Positions 37,883 through 48,261 are shown, numbered from the stretch's first letter. The stretch: DNA of 64,000 nt from Hydrogenophaga sp. (GCF_014773545.1 NZ_SDDV01000001.1:1-64000); one strand, 5' to 3'. Notes: generated by a model not told the origin, from the letters alone. Made by a program: numbers and translations.

Positions 37883-40303
37883 TCAGGCGCGCAGACGCGC
37901 CTGCACGCGCTTGACCAGTGATTCGAGCACGGCCTTGACGGCAGCGTCGATCTCCTCCTCGGTCAGTGTAGCGTCGTCACGCCGCAGCAGCAGCCGCACC
38001 GCCAGGCTTTTTTCGTCACTGGCCAAGGCTTCGCCAGCGCTACCTGCTTTGGGTCGATACACGTCAAACAATACCAGGTCGCGCAGCCAGGGGTTGCAGG
38101 CGGCACCGATGGCGGCTTGCACGGCCGCAAAATCGACCGATTCCTTGACCACCAACGCCAGATCACGCGCTGCGCTCTGGTGGCGGCTGATCGTTTGGTG
38201 CTGCGCGATGGTGCGCTCCTGCACCGCATCGAGCGCCAGCTCGAACAGCACCGGCGCCTGCGCCAGCTCGTAGCTCTGGCGCCACCGGGGGTGCAGTTCG
38301 CCGACATGGCCGATGCAGCGCTGATCCAGCCAGACGCTGGCGCAGCGACCGGGGTGCATGGCCGGGTGCTCGGCGGCGCGGAATTCGGCCGCCCGTGGCG
38401 CCAGCAAGGCCTGCACGTCGCCTTTGACGTCGTAAAAATCCACCGGACGGGTCGGCAAGCCCCACTGCAACGCGTTCGTGCCACCTTGGCACAGGCCGGC
38501 CACGCGCATGGGCTGATCGACACCGGCGAGCGTGCGCTCGCTGTCGGCTACGGTCTGGTCTTTGCGAAACACCCGCCCGACTTCAAACAGGCGCACGCGC
38601 TCGGCCCGGTGGTCCAGGTTGAACTTGAGCACCGCCAGCAGGCTGCCCAGCAAGGACGAGCGCAGCACGCTCAACTGGCTGGAGATCGGGTTGAGCAAGC
38701 GAATCGGGTTTGGGTTGCCCGCGAGTTCGTGCTCCCAGCGCTCTTGCACGAAGCTGAAGTTGATGGTTTCCTGATAACCCAACTGGGCCAATGCGCGCCG
38801 CACGGCAAACGGGCTGCGGCGCGTCTCGCTGTCGATACGCGCGCAAATCGGCGCGTGCGGCGGCGTGTGCGGCAGATTTTGATAGCCGATCACGCGCGCC
38901 ACCTCCTCGATCAGATCTTCCTCCAGATGCAGGTCAAAGCGATACGGCGGCGGTGTGACCGTCAGGCTGCCCTCGCTTTCGCAGGGCTCTAAACCCAGGC
39001 GTTGCAAGGCGGCTGCGCACTGCGGCTGCGTCAATGGTATGCCGAGCACCTTGGCCGCCCGCGCCACGCGCAGCGTGACCGGCTGCGCCAGCGGTAAGCG
39101 GATGATTTGGTCGTCCAGCGTGGCCGCCTGTCCGCCACATATCTGCAACACCAGTTGGGTGATGCGCTCGACGTGTTGCCGCGTGGTCGAGGGATCGACG
39201 CCGCGCTCGAAACGATGGCCGGCGTCGGTGGAGAAGTGGTAGCGGCGCGAGCGTCCGGCAATGGCCTGGGGCCACCAGAACGCCGCTTCGATGAAGATGT
39301 GGCGCGTTTCCTCGCTGACCGCGCAGGCCGCGCCACCCATGATGCCGGCCAGCGACTCGACCGCCCGTTCATCGGCGATCACGCCCACTTGTTCGTCCAG
39401 CGCGATGGTGTTGCCGTTGAGCAGCGTGAGCGTCTCGCCGCTGCGGCCCCAGCGCACCTGCAAGCCGCCGCTGATCTTGTCGAGGTCGAAAATGTGCGAC
39501 GGCCGACCGAGCTCGAACATCACGTAATTGGAGATGTCGACCAGCGGCGAGACGCTGCGTTGGCCGCAGCGCGCCAGCCGCTCGACCATCCAGGCCGGGG
39601 TCTGCACGCGGGTATTGACGCCGCGCACAATGCGGCCGCTGAAGCGTCCGCACAGGTCGGGCGCGTCCACGCGCACCGGCAAGCATTCGGACAGGCTGAC
39701 CGCTGCGGGGCTGAATTCAGGTTCTTGCAGCGGCGCACCGGTGAGTGCGGCAAGCTCGCGCGCAATGCCGTAGACGCTCAGACAATGCGCCAGGTTGGTG
39801 GTCAGCTTGAGGGTGAACAACTGGTCGTCGAGTGCCAGTTGCGCGCGCAGGTCGCGCCCGGGCGGTGCGTCTGGCGCCAGTTCGAGCAGGCCGCCGTTCT
39901 CGTCGGACAAGCCGAGCTCTTTGGCCGAACACAACATGCCCTGGCTTTGCACCCCGCGCAACTGGCCCAGCCCGATCTGCAGCGCAGGTCCGCCGGCCAG
40001 CGGTGGCAGTTGCGCCCCGACGGTGGCGCAAGGCACCAAAATTCCGGCGCGCGCATTGGGCGCGCCACACACGATGGACAAAGGCTGCGCGGCGCCGACG
40101 TCGACTTGACAGACGCGCAATCGGTCGGCGTTGGGATGTGGCAGCAGCGACAGAATGCGGCCCACCAGCACGCCGGAAAAAGGCGGCGCAACCGGCGTCA
40201 GCGCCTCGACTTCGAGGCCGGCCATGGTCAGCGTATCTGCCAGTTGCTGAGTGCTCAGCGGCGGGTTGCAAAAAGTGCGCAACCAGGATTCAGGAAATTG
40301 CAT
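37883..40303 (-). CDS. pheT: Phenylalanyl-tRNA synthetase beta subunit
   Basis: Beta chain of the alpha2-beta2 enzyme; it holds the editing site and tRNA-binding regions. 806 aa. The N-terminal EMAP/OB-type tRNA-binding domain includes VGRILSLLPHPNADRLRVCQ, B3/B4 editing and B5 DNA-binding-like domains follow, and the C-terminal ferredoxin-like anticodon domain starts near YDVYRPKAGS. It follows pheS by 57 bp and precedes ihfA. A full-length gene with no odd feature. Confidence 0.95.
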   Translation of the reverse strand: MQFPESWLRTFCNPPLSTQQLADTLTMAGLEVEALTPVAPPFSGVLVGRILSLLPHPNADRLRVCQVDVGAAQPLSIVCGAPNARAGILVPCATVGAQLPPLAGGPALQIGLGQLRGVQSQGMLCSAKELGLSDENGGLLELAPDAPPGRDLRAQLALDDQLFTLKLTTNLAHCLSVYGIARELAALTGAPLQEPEFSPAAVSLSECLPVRVDAPDLCGRFSGRIVRGVNTRVQTPAWMVERLARCGQRSVSPLVDISNYVMFELGRPSHIFDLDKISGGLQVRWGRSGETLTLLNGNTIALDEQVGVIADERAVESLAGIMGGAACAVSEETRHIFIEAAFWWPQAIAGRSRRYHFSTDAGHRFERGVDPSTTRQHVERITQLVLQICGGQAATLDDQIIRLPLAQPVTLRVARAAKVLGIPLTQPQCAAALQRLGLEPCESEGSLTVTPPPYRFDLHLEEDLIEEVARVIGYQNLPHTPPHAPICARIDSETRRSPFAVRRALAQLGYQETINFSFVQERWEHELAGNPNPIRLLNPISSQLSVLRSSLLGSLLAVLKFNLDHRAERVRLFEVGRVFRKDQTVADSERTLAGVDQPMRVAGLCQGGTNALQWGLPTRPVDFYDVKGDVQALLAPRAAEFRAAEHPAMHPGRCASVWLDQRCIGHVGELHPRWRQSYELAQAPVLFELALDAVQERTIAQHQTISRHQSAARDLALVVKESVDFAAVQAAIGAACNPWLRDLVLFDVYRPKAGSAGEALASDEKSLAVRLLLRRDDATLTEEEIDAAVKAVLESLVKRVQARLRA

Positions 40304-40360
40304 CTTGTGGTCTCAACAAATCTCGACACGCCGCAGCGCCGCCGTCGTTTTCTGGGTGTG

Positions 40361-41413
40361 TCAGTTGAACTGCGCCAAAAAGCGGATGTCACCGTCAAAA
40401 AACAGGCGCAGGTCGTTGACACCGTAGCGCAGCATGGTCAGTCGATCCGGCCCCATGCCAAAGGCAAAGCCGATGTAGCGCTCGGGGTCCAGCCCCATGT
40501 TGCGCACCACGTTCGGATGCACCTGGCCGGAACCTGCCACTTCCAGCCAGCGCCCGGCCAGCGGCCCGCTCTGAAACTGGATGTCGACTTCGGCGCTGGG
40601 CTCGGTGAAGGGGAAAAAGCTGGGACGAAAACGCAGCGCCAGATCGTCGGATTCGAAGAAAAGACGACAAAAATCGGTGAAAACGTATTTCAGGTCTTTG
40701 AAGCTGACGTTTTCCCCGATCCACAGGCCTTCGCACTGATGAAACATGGGCGAATGGGTGGCGTCGCTGTCGACGCGGTAGGTGCGACCCGGCGCGATGA
40801 CGCGAATCTCGGGCATGCCGGCGCCGGCATCGATGGCCGCCCGGTGCCGCTTGACGTGCGCGAGCGCGTAGCGAAGCTGCATCGGGCTGGTGTGGGTGCG
40901 CAACAGGTAAGGCGCTTGTTCGCTGCCGCCTTCGACGTAGAAGGTGTCGTGCATCGAGCGCGCCGGGTGGTCGGCGGGCGTGTTGAGCGCGGTGAAATTG
41001 AACCAGTCGGATTCGATCTCTGGGCCTTCGGCAAGCTCGAAACCCATTGAGCCGAAAATCGCCTCGATGCGCTCGAGCGTCAGACTCACCGGGTGCAAGC
41101 CACCGCTGCCACGCTGTCGCCCCGGCAAGCTCAGGTCCAGCGCCTCGGCCTTGAGCTGGGCTTGCAACTCGGCCTGGGCCAGCGCGCGGCGCCGCTCGTT
41201 GAGAGCCGCTTCGATCGCCTGTTTGGCCAGGTTGATCGCCGCGCCACGGCTTTTCTTTTCTGGCACCGAAAGTGCCGCCAGACCCTTCATCAGTTCGGTG
41301 ATGCTGCCGGCCTTGCCCAGATACTGGGCCTTGGCGTTCTCGAGTTCAGCCGGGGTGATGGCTTGCGCGAAGCCGCTGCGGGCGCTCTGTACCAGTGCAT
41401 CCAACTCGTTCAT
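40361..41413 (-). CDS. pheS: Phenylalanyl-tRNA synthetase alpha subunit
   Basis: Catalytic chain that charges tRNA(Phe). 350 aa. An N-terminal coiled coil (about 1-90) is followed by the class II core: motif 2 [14 protein letters not shown], motif 3 [14 protein letters not shown], and [18 protein letters not shown]. It is preceded by a terminator/attenuator hairpin at 41450-41500 in the 119-bp gap after rplT, so expression may be attenuated. Confidence 0.96.
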   Translation of the reverse strand: MNELDALVQSARSGFAQAITPAELENAKAQYLGKAGSITELMKGLAALSVPEKKSRGAAINLAKQAIEAALNERRRALAQAELQAQLKAEALDLSLPGRQRGSGGLHPVSLTLERIEAIFGSMGFELAEGPEIESDWFNFTALNTPADHPARSMHDTFYVEGGSEQAPYLLRTHTSPMQLRYALAHVKRHRAAIDAGAGMPEIRVIAPGRTYRVDSDATHSPMFHQCEGLWIGENVSFKDLKYVFTDFCRLFFESDDLALRFRPSFFPFTEPSAEVDIQFQSGPLAGRWLEVAGSGQVHPNVVRNMGLDPERYIGFAFGMGPDRLTMLRYGVNDLRLFFDGDIRFLAQFN

Positions 41414-41449
41414 GTGCGTGTTTGTGTGCGTGCTTGTGCGTTGCGAAAC

Positions 41450-41500
41450 AAAAAAGGGGTTGAGAGCCGCGAGGAAAACCCCTCAAGCTTCAACCCCTTT
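41450..41500 (-). terminator. Terminator or attenuator before pheS
   Basis: On the minus strand AAAGGGGTTGA (41490-41500) pairs perfectly over 11 bp with TCAACCCCTTT (41453-41463), followed by a T-run (41450-41455). The loop holds a competing hairpin GAGG/CCTC. A 39-codon open frame (ATG at 41529, TGA overlapping the pheS ATG) runs through it and includes three Phe codons in and near the 3' arm. The layout is that of a Phe-responsive attenuator, but the leader ORF has no obvious ribosome binding site. Confidence 0.65.
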
Positions 41501-41532
41501 GAGCGACTGGAGGTGCTACCCCCCGTCATGGA

Positions 41533-41892
41533 TCAAGCGGCCAGCCGGGCTTTGACCTGTTCGACGATGCTGCCAAAGGCGGCCGGGTCATTCACCGCCA
41601 GATCGGCCAGCACCTTGCGGTCGATCTCGATCTGTGCTTTTTTCAGGCCGTTGGCGAACTGGCTGTAGCTCAGGCCACAGGCGCGTGCACCGGCGTTGAT
41701 GCGCGCGATCCAGAGTTGGCGGAACACGCGCTTTTTGGTGCGACGATCCCGGTAGGCGTATTGCCCGGCCTTCATTACCGCCTGTTTGGCGATCCGGAAG
41801 ACGTTGCCGCGGCGACCACGGAAACCCTTGGCAAGGGCGAGAACTTTTTTGTGACGGGCGCGTGCCGTTACACCACGTTTGACGCGAGGCAT
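41533..41892 (-). CDS. rplT: 50S ribosomal protein L20
   Basis: Binds 23S rRNA early in large-subunit assembly and represses its own operon in E. coli. 119 aa, with typical Arg/Lys-rich N-terminus [38 protein letters not shown] in the middle, and [20 protein letters not shown]. 24 bp after rpmI. Confidence 0.97.
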   Translation of the reverse strand: MPRVKRGVTARARHKKVLALAKGFRGRRGNVFRIAKQAVMKAGQYAYRDRRTKKRVFRQLWIARINAGARACGLSYSQFANGLKKAQIEIDRKVLADLAVNDPAAFGSIVEQVKARLAA

Positions 41893-41916
41893 GTGTTGCT
41901 CCTGGTTCGTCGTTGA

Positions 41917-42120
41917 TCAAATACCCATGCCGGGCAGCATCTGTGCCATGTGACCCATATTGGTCTCATGCACCGACACCGCTCCGCGCAATTGGCGCTT
42001 GTTCTTGGTGGTCTTCTTGGTCAGGATGTGACGCTTGAAGGCTTGACCGCGCTTGACGGTGCCACCGGGACGAACGCGAAAACGCTTCTTCGCGCTGCTC
42101 TTGGTCTTCATTTTTGGCAT
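41917..42120 (-). CDS. rpmI: 50S ribosomal protein L35
   Basis: 67 aa from the ATG at 42120: [20 protein letters not shown] at the N-terminus, then [20 protein letters not shown]. The frame extends a few codons upstream, but this start has AAAAGGAG at the expected distance. Lies between infC and rplT in the usual order. Confidence 0.96.
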   Translation of the reverse strand: MPKMKTKSSAKKRFRVRPGGTVKRGQAFKRHILTKKTTKNKRQLRGAVSVHETNMGHMAQMLPGMGI

Positions 42121-42309
42121 TCTCATGCTCCTTTTCATTTGTGCTCGTGAGGCGGCGCGAACCTATTCGCGCACTTGCCGCAGGCCCCGAGCCACTTGTG
42201 GCGAAAAGCCTTTCGGCTCTTCATTTCGACCCCGGGCTCTCACCCTGGGCCAGAGGCTCGCAGCAGACGAATCTGCGAACCCCAATCGCTTGCATAGACA
42301 GAGCCGCCT
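42121..42309 (-). promoter_or_regulatory. Structured infC-rpmI intergenic leader
   Basis: A 189-nt gap inside an otherwise tight operon. On the minus strand it contains AAGAGCC-GAAA-GGCTTTT (42204-42221, GNRA-type loop) and GCAGA-TTCG-TCTGC (42263-42276, UUCG loop). The position equals that of L20-binding regulatory leaders in other bacteria; that function is inferred. Confidence 0.4.
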
Positions 42310-42912
42310 TCAGGCCGCCGTGGACACGCTGTCTGCCGTGACCTTGGCTGCGCTTGCCGCACCGGATTTCTTGCGTCCGGGCGCAATCATCATGATCATT
42401 TGACGCCCTTCGAGCTTGGGAAACTGCTCGACGACGATGCTGTCGGCCAGGTCGTCACGCAGGCGGTTCAGCAACGCCAGGCCGAGATCCTGGTGCGTGA
42501 TCTCGCGGCCGCGAAAACGCAGCGTGATCTTGCACTTGTCGCCCTCTTCGAGAAAGCGCCGGATGTTGCGCAGCTTGATGTTGTAGTCCCCGTCATCGGT
42601 ACCCGGTCGGAATTTGACTTCCTTGATCTCGATGACGGTTTGCTTGGCCTTGGCTTCGGCGGCTTTTTTCTGCTCCTGGTACTTGAATTTGCCGTAGTCC
42701 ATCAAACGACACACCGGCGGAATCGCGGTGGCGGCGATTTCGACCAAGTCGACGTCGAGTTCGCCCGCCATGCGCAGGGCTTCGTTCACATTGACGACAC
42801 CCAGTGCCTCGTTTTCGGGCCCGTAGAGTCGGACCTCGGGGGCCATGATTTCACGGTTGAGTCGGTGCGCGCGCTCTTCGCGTTGGCGGCGGTCACGAAA
42901 ATTGGTAGCTAT
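42310..42912 (-). CDS. infC: Translation initiation factor IF-3 (AUA start)
   Basis: Checks start-codon and initiator tRNA pairing on the 30S subunit. The conserved N-terminus [20 protein letters not shown] lies upstream of the first ATG (42846). It is reached only by starting at ATA (42910-42912), which has AAGGAA about 7 nt upstream. The product is then 200 aa, including a C-terminal Ala/Ser-rich tail of about 18 residues absent from E. coli IF-3. Core motifs [19 protein letters not shown] and [13 protein letters not shown] are intact. A non-AUG start is a hallmark of infC and allows autorepression. 107 bp downstream of thrS. Confidence 0.93.
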   Translation of the reverse strand: MATNFRDRRQREERAHRLNREIMAPEVRLYGPENEALGVVNVNEALRMAGELDVDLVEIAATAIPPVCRLMDYGKFKYQEQKKAAEAKAKQTVIEIKEVKFRPGTDDGDYNIKLRNIRRFLEEGDKCKITLRFRGREITHQDLGLALLNRLRDDLADSIVVEQFPKLEGRQMIMMIAPGRKKSGAASAAKVTADSVSTAA

Positions 42913-43019
42913 GGCGAGTTCCTTGACGTGGACAGTTCAAACGGGCGCACCAGCGGCAGCGACCCAAGGGCAGGTGAAAAATGCACCTTTGCCGCTGGGA
43001 GTCAACCGGGTGTTTGAAG

Positions 43020-44927
43020 TCAAACTTTGGATGAAACGTCTGCCGCGATCAGCCTGGAAAAGTCTTCCAGCGGCATGACACCGAGGTCTTTATTGCCTCG
43101 CGCCCGCACGGCAACCGCAGCAGCGGCCTTCTCTTTGTCACCCACGACCAAAATGTAAGGCAGCTTTTGCAATGCATGCTCTCGTATTTTAAACGTAATT
43201 TTCTCGTTGCGCAGATCGGTGACAACCCTAAGCCCTTGATCTTGCATTGCTTTGGCAATTTCACCACAGTAGCCGGCCTGTGCGTCGGTGATGTTGAGCA
43301 GCGCCACCTGCACCGGAGCCAGCCAAACGGGGAGCGCGCCAGCGTATTGCTCGATCAAAATGCCTATGAAGCGCTCTAGGCTGCCAACGATGGCGCGGTG
43401 CAACATGACCGGCCGATGGCGCGCACCGTCTTCGCCCACGTATTCGGCGCCGAGCCGCTCGGGCATGGAAAAGTCGACCTGAATCGTGCCGCACTGCCAC
43501 TGGCGACCTAGCGCATCTTTCAGCGTGTATTCGATCTTTGGCCCATAGAAAGCGCCTTCGCCAGGCGCAATCTCGAACGCGCAGTCGGCCGCGCGCAGGC
43601 TTTGCATCAGCGCGTCTTCCGCCTTGTCCCAACTGTCGTCGGAGCCGATTCGCGCCGCCGGTCGGGTGGCGATTTTGTAGATCACGTCGACAAAGCCAAA
43701 GTCGCGGTAGACCTTTTGCAGCAGCGCGGTGAAGGCCAGGCATTCGGACAAAATCTGGCTTTCGGTGCAAAAGATGTGGCCGTCGTCTTGCGTGAAGCCC
43801 CGCACCCGCATGATGCCGTGCAGACCGCCGCTGGGTTCGTTGCGGTGGCACTGACCGAATTCGCCGTAGCGCAGCGGCAAGTCGCGATAGCTCTTGATGC
43901 CCTGTTTGTAAATCAGGATGTGGCCCGGACAGTTCATCGGCTTCAAGGCATAGTCGCGCTTTTCGCTCTCGGTAATGAACATGTGCTCGCGGTACTTGTC
44001 CCAGTGGCCGGTTTTCTCCCACAAGCTTTTGTCTATGATTTGCGGGCCTTTGACCTCTTGGTAGCCGTTGTCATGGTAGACGCGGCGCATGTATTGCTCG
44101 ACCTGCTGCCACAGTGTCCAGCCCTTGGGGTGCCAAAATACCAGACCAGGGGCGTGTTCGTCGAGGTGAAACAGATCGAGTTCGCGCCCGAGTTTGCGGT
44201 GGTCGCGCCGTTCGGCTTCTTCCAGCACGCGCAGGTGCTGCTGCAAGTCTTCCTTGCTGGCCCAGGCGGTGCCGTAGATGCGTTGCAGCATCTCGTTGCG
44301 GTGGTCGCCGCGCCAGTAGGCGCCAGCGACTTTCATGAGCTTGAAGTGCTTGAGTTTGCCGGTGCTGGGCACGTGCGGGCCGCGGCACAGGTCTTCAAAA
44401 TCGCCTTCACGGTAGAGCGAAACGTCCTCGTGGCTCGGAATGCTGGCAATCAGCTCGGCTTTGTAGTGCTCGCCCTGCGCTTTGAAGAGCGCCAGCGCCT
44501 CGTCGCGCGGCAGCACGCGGCGCAGCACCGGCTCGTCCTTGGCGGCCAGTTCGCTCATGCGCGTTTCGATCGCCACCAGGTCTTCGGGGGTGAACGGGCG
44601 CGGGCAGGAAAAGTCGTAGAAAAAGCCGTTTTCTATCACCGGGCCGATGGTGACCTGTGCTTGCGGGAACAACTGCTTGACCGCATGAGCGAGCAAATGA
44701 GCGGTCGAATGCCGAATCAGCTCCAGGCCGTCGGCGTCCTTGGCGGTGACGATGGCCAGTTCGGCGTCGGCGTCGATCTGAAAACGGGTGTCCACCAGCC
44801 GATTGCCAATTTTTCCGCCCAGTGCCGCCTTGGCCAGACCGGGGCCAATGGATGCCGCCACCTCGGCCACCGTGACCGGGCCAGGAAATGCGCGCTGGGA
44901 ACCGTCAGGAAGCGTAATCTGAATCAT
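43020..44927 (-). CDS. thrS: Threonyl-tRNA synthetase
   Basis: Charges tRNA(Thr) and edits Ser-tRNA(Thr). 635 aa from the ATG at 44927 ([16 protein letters not shown]). Order: TGS domain (1-60), editing domain with [19 protein letters not shown], class II core with [20 protein letters not shown] and [18 protein letters not shown], and a C-terminal anticodon domain ending near [12 protein letters not shown]. No SD is visible: the bases before the ATG are the T-run of a terminator (44932-44961), which suggests read-through control. First gene of the thrS-infC-rpmI-rplT-pheST string. Confidence 0.95.
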   Translation of the reverse strand: MIQITLPDGSQRAFPGPVTVAEVAASIGPGLAKAALGGKIGNRLVDTRFQIDADAELAIVTAKDADGLELIRHSTAHLLAHAVKQLFPQAQVTIGPVIENGFFYDFSCPRPFTPEDLVAIETRMSELAAKDEPVLRRVLPRDEALALFKAQGEHYKAELIASIPSHEDVSLYREGDFEDLCRGPHVPSTGKLKHFKLMKVAGAYWRGDHRNEMLQRIYGTAWASKEDLQQHLRVLEEAERRDHRKLGRELDLFHLDEHAPGLVFWHPKGWTLWQQVEQYMRRVYHDNGYQEVKGPQIIDKSLWEKTGHWDKYREHMFITESEKRDYALKPMNCPGHILIYKQGIKSYRDLPLRYGEFGQCHRNEPSGGLHGIMRVRGFTQDDGHIFCTESQILSECLAFTALLQKVYRDFGFVDVIYKIATRPAARIGSDDSWDKAEDALMQSLRAADCAFEIAPGEGAFYGPKIEYTLKDALGRQWQCGTIQVDFSMPERLGAEYVGEDGARHRPVMLHRAIVGSLERFIGILIEQYAGALPVWLAPVQVALLNITDAQAGYCGEIAKAMQDQGLRVVTDLRNEKITFKIREHALQKLPYILVVGDKEKAAAAVAVRARGNKDLGVMPLEDFSRLIAADVSSKV

Positions 44928-44931
44928 GGGT

Positions 44932-44961
44932 AAAAAAACAAAAAACGCGGCCGGGGCCGCG
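44932..44961 (-). terminator. Rho-independent terminator abutting the thrS start
   Basis: On the minus strand CGCGGCC-CC-GGCCGCG (44946-44961) is followed by TTTTTTGTTTTTTT (44932-44945). It ends 4 bp before the thrS ATG. It would end the isc-dnaQ transcript; for thrS it can only be a leader attenuator unless the thrS mRNA is almost leaderless. Confidence 0.8.
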
Positions 44962-45130
44962 CTGACACAAGAGGGCTGAGGCGATTTGGTCGGGTGCAAA
45001 CAGGCCGGGTTTGTTTGACTTCAGTGCCAAATCCCGGCGTTCGTGCACCAGCAGCCAACTGACTTTCTCGCTCTTGCCGTATGGTTAACCCGGCATTTTC
45101 CCACAAAAAGCAGCCCACCGGCAGCGTGCC

Positions 45131-45838
45131 TCAGGCGGTCTGCCGGGCGCGCCAGACGGTCTTGCCCTTGCTGGCCCGGTCGATCTCCTGCAACACGCTT
45201 TCGTGCGCCTGCAGCTCTTGTTCGTTGGCGCACAACAGCGGCAATTCGAACGTGCGCAAATCGATCTGCGCCAGTCCGGTGGCCGGATCGGCTGCGACAT
45301 CGAGGTCGATCAGCAGGGCCTCCTGGCCGCGCGTGAGGTTGATGTAGACCTCGGCCAGCAATTCAGCGTCGAGCAAGGCGCCGTGCAAGCTGCGGCCCGA
45401 GTTGTCCACCCCGAGTCGCTCACACAGGGCGTCGAGCCCGTTGCGTTTGCCGGGAAACATTTCCTTGGCCAACACCAGGCTGTCGATCACCGACCCGATC
45501 ACGCGGCTGATCGGTGGGCGCTGCAGCCGGGCGAGTTCCTGGTTCAGAAAACCGATGTCGAACGGCGCGTTGTGAATGATCAGCTCGGCGCCCTGCACGT
45601 AATCGAGCAGCGCATCGACGATCTGAGCGAACTTGGGTTTGTCGCGCAGAAATTCGTTGCTGATGCCGTGTACCTTGAGCGCGTCTTCGTGGCTGTCGCG
45701 CTCGGGGTTGAGGTAGAAGTGCAAGTTGTTGCCGGTCAGCTTGCGCTGCAGCAGCTCGACGCAACCGATTTCAATGATGCGGTCGCCATTTTCAGCCGAC
45801 AAGCCGGTGGTTTCGGTGTCGAGAACGATCTGACGCAT
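45131..45838 (-). CDS. dnaQ: DNA polymerase III epsilon subunit
   Basis: 3'-5' proofreading exonuclease of the replicative polymerase. 235 aa from the ATG at 45838 (MRQIVLDTETTGLSAENGD). Exo motif I is VLDTETTG with the two metal ligands, Exo II is ELIIHNAPFDIGFLNQEL, and Exo III is SLHGALLDAELLAEVYINL with the His and Asp. Its ATG overlaps the fdx stop by one base (TGATG), so it is coupled to the iron-sulfur operon, an uncommon partner. Confidence 0.94.
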   Translation of the reverse strand: MRQIVLDTETTGLSAENGDRIIEIGCVELLQRKLTGNNLHFYLNPERDSHEDALKVHGISNEFLRDKPKFAQIVDALLDYVQGAELIIHNAPFDIGFLNQELARLQRPPISRVIGSVIDSLVLAKEMFPGKRNGLDALCERLGVDNSGRSLHGALLDAELLAEVYINLTRGQEALLIDLDVAADPATGLAQIDLRTFELPLLCANEQELQAHESVLQEIDRASKGKTVWRARQTA

Positions 45839-46176
45839 CAGTGTTGCTCTTTGGCGTGGTTGATCGAGTATTTGGGGATTTCGACCGTCAGGTCGGCTTG
45901 CGCCAGGATCGCCTGGCACGACAGGCGCGAGTTCGGCTCCAGCCCCCAGGCGCGGTCCAGCATGTCCTCTTCGTTTTCGTCCGGCTCGTTGAGGCTGCTC
46001 AAGCCCTCGCGCACGATCACGTGGCAGGTGGTGCAGGCGCAGCTCATGTCGCAGGCGTGCTCGATCAGAATGTGGTTGTCCAGCAGGGCTTCGCAGATCG
46101 AGGTGCCCGCTGGCGCCGTGACGACAGCGCCCTGCGGACAGTATTCGGCGTGCGGCAGGATTTTGATTGTGGGCAT
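45838..46176 (-). CDS. fdx: ISC-type [2Fe-2S] ferredoxin
   Basis: Electron donor for cluster assembly. 112 aa from the ATG at 46176 (MPTIKILPHAEYCPQGA). The four ligands are C42, C48, C51 and C87 in ACDMSCACTTCHV and RLSCQ. The length and the conserved DENEEDMLDRAWGLE between ligands 3 and 4 are those of Fdx from the ISC system. hscA lies 82 bp upstream. Confidence 0.96.
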   Translation of the reverse strand: MPTIKILPHAEYCPQGAVVTAPAGTSICEALLDNHILIEHACDMSCACTTCHVIVREGLSSLNEPDENEEDMLDRAWGLEPNSRLSCQAILAQADLTVEIPKYSINHAKEQH

Positions 46177-46258
46177 GTGGTCGGTCTTTGGGTCGGCGTG
46201 CGGCTGCGCCGGCTTGGGTGCAAGGGCGACAGTCTGGTGGGTTCGTGCTTGGTTGACG

Positions 46259-48184
46259 CTAAATTTGTTCAAGCTTCTTGCCGGCCAGCGCCTGCCGGAT
46301 GCTGCGGTTCATGCGCATGGCGGCAAAGGCCTCGGTGCCCTTGGCCAGCGACTCGGTGGCGGCCTCGATCGCGGCTGCATCGCTGCTGCTTTGCCGCTGG
46401 GTCAAGGCGTCGATCAGGTGGCCGATTTGCTCGCCTTCGCCGGGATCGAGCAGGTCGGCGTCTGCCGCCAGCGCGCTGCGCGTGGCCGCGATCATGCGAT
46501 CGGCGTCGACGCGGGCCTCGATCAGCGCACGCGCTTGCATATCTTGCTCGGCGGTGACGAAGCTGTCTTTGAGCATAGCGGCAATCTGTTCGTCCGACAA
46601 GCCATAGGACGGCTTGACTTCGATGCTGGCCTGCACGCCGCTGCCTTGTTCCTTGGCGCTGACCGACAGCAGTCCGTCGGCATCGATGGTGAAGGTCACG
46701 CGGATGCGCGCCGCACCGGCGGCCATGGGGGGGATGCCGCGCAACACAAAACGCGCCAGGCTGCGGCAGTCGGCCACCAGATCGCGCTCACCCTGCAGCA
46801 CGTGCAGGGTGAGCGCGGTCTGGCCGTCTTGGTAGGTGGTGAAGTCTTGCGCCAGCGCGGTCGGAATGGTGCTGTTGCGCGGCACGATGCGCTCGACCAG
46901 ACCGCCCATGATCTCGATGCCGAGCGACAGCGGTATCACGTCGAGCAGCAGCAGCTCGTCACCGCTGTCGGCGCGACGGCTATTGCCGGCCAGCGCGTCG
47001 GCCTGAATCGCCGCCCCCAGCGCCACCACCTCGTCCGGATTCAGGTTGGTCAGCGCCGCTTGGCCAAAAAATTCACACACCGTGCGACGAATCTGCGGCA
47101 TGCGGGTCGCACCACCCACCAGCACCACGCCCTGCATCTGGGCCTTGCCCAGTACAGCGTCGCGCAGCACTTTGCGCACCGAGACCATGGTGCGCTCGGT
47201 CAGCGCGGCTGTGCAGGCTTCGAACTGCGCCGGCGTGACGCGCTGCTGCACCGAGTGGCCATCGAGATCGACGCCAAACAACACCGAGCCGTCGGCTTGA
47301 TCGACGCTGGAGAGCGCCTCTTTGCAGCGGCGCGCCTCGGCCTGCAAGGCCGCGCGTGCCGTTGGCGTCAAAGCGGCGCTCAAGCCCTGCTGCGCCAGCA
47401 CCCAGGCCGCCAGCGCCGCATCGTAGTCGTCGCCGCCCAGGGCCGAGTCTCCTCCGGTGGCCATGACCTCGAACACGCCGCGCGTCAGGCGCAAAATGGA
47501 GGCGTCAAAGGTGCCGCCGCCCAAGTCGTAGACAGCAAAAATGCCCTCGACCCCGTTGTCCAGCCCGTAGGCAATGGCGGCAGCGGTGGGCTCGTTGATC
47601 AGCCGCAACACCTTGAGTCCGGCCAATTCGGCGGCGTCTTTGGTGGCTTGGCGCTGCGCATCGTCAAAGTAAGCCGGCACTGTAATGACAGCGCCAAACA
47701 AATCGTCGCCCAGGCTGTCTTCGGCCCGCTGGCGCAGCGCGGCCAAAATCTCGGCGCTGACTTCGATCGGGGTCTTGCACCCGGCCACGGTTTGCACCAC
47801 CGCCATGCCGGCTGCGGGCTGCGCTGACATGCTGGCGTCTTGCAAGTCCAGCACGCGGTAGGGCAGCTTCTCAACCCTGGCCACCTGCGCGCGCGTGCGC
47901 CCCATCAAGCGTTTGACTGAGCTGATGGTGTTGGCGGGGTCTTGCAGTTGCGCGGCCAGCGCCGCAAAGCCGATCTCGCGTCCGGGCCCACCCAGACTGG
48001 GGTCCAGGTAGCGCACCACGCTGGGCAGCAGCACCCGACCCTGAGCGTCGGGCAGGCATTCGGGCACGCCATGGCGCAGCGCGGCCACCAGCGAATTCGT
48101 GGTGCCCAGGTCTATGCCCACCGCCAGTCGGCGCTGGTGCGGGTCGAGCGACTGACCGGGTTCGGAGATTTGCAGCAAAGCCAT
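46259..48184 (-). CDS. hscA: Fe-S protein assembly chaperone HscA
   Basis: Hsp70-type ATPase that helps release clusters from IscU. 641 aa from the ATG at 48184 ([19 protein letters not shown]). Hsp70 signatures: [30 protein letters not shown] and [15 protein letters not shown]. The substrate-binding domain follows [17 protein letters not shown]. No J-domain is fused; HscB is encoded just upstream. Confidence 0.96.
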   Translation of the reverse strand: MALLQISEPGQSLDPHQRRLAVGIDLGTTNSLVAALRHGVPECLPDAQGRVLLPSVVRYLDPSLGGPGREIGFAALAAQLQDPANTISSVKRLMGRTRAQVARVEKLPYRVLDLQDASMSAQPAAGMAVVQTVAGCKTPIEVSAEILAALRQRAEDSLGDDLFGAVITVPAYFDDAQRQATKDAAELAGLKVLRLINEPTAAAIAYGLDNGVEGIFAVYDLGGGTFDASILRLTRGVFEVMATGGDSALGGDDYDAALAAWVLAQQGLSAALTPTARAALQAEARRCKEALSSVDQADGSVLFGVDLDGHSVQQRVTPAQFEACTAALTERTMVSVRKVLRDAVLGKAQMQGVVLVGGATRMPQIRRTVCEFFGQAALTNLNPDEVVALGAAIQADALAGNSRRADSGDELLLLDVIPLSLGIEIMGGLVERIVPRNSTIPTALAQDFTTYQDGQTALTLHVLQGERDLVADCRSLARFVLRGIPPMAAGAARIRVTFTIDADGLLSVSAKEQGSGVQASIEVKPSYGLSDEQIAAMLKDSFVTAEQDMQARALIEARVDADRMIAATRSALAADADLLDPGEGEQIGHLIDALTQRQSSSDAAAIEAATESLAKGTEAFAAMRMNRSIRQALAGKKLEQI

Positions 48185-48261
48185 GTGGTCAAAGGGGGAA
48201 GAAAGAGGGGGAAATCGGTCGGCAGCGGCATGACGCAACAGCGGCACGGCGGCCCGGCGTT

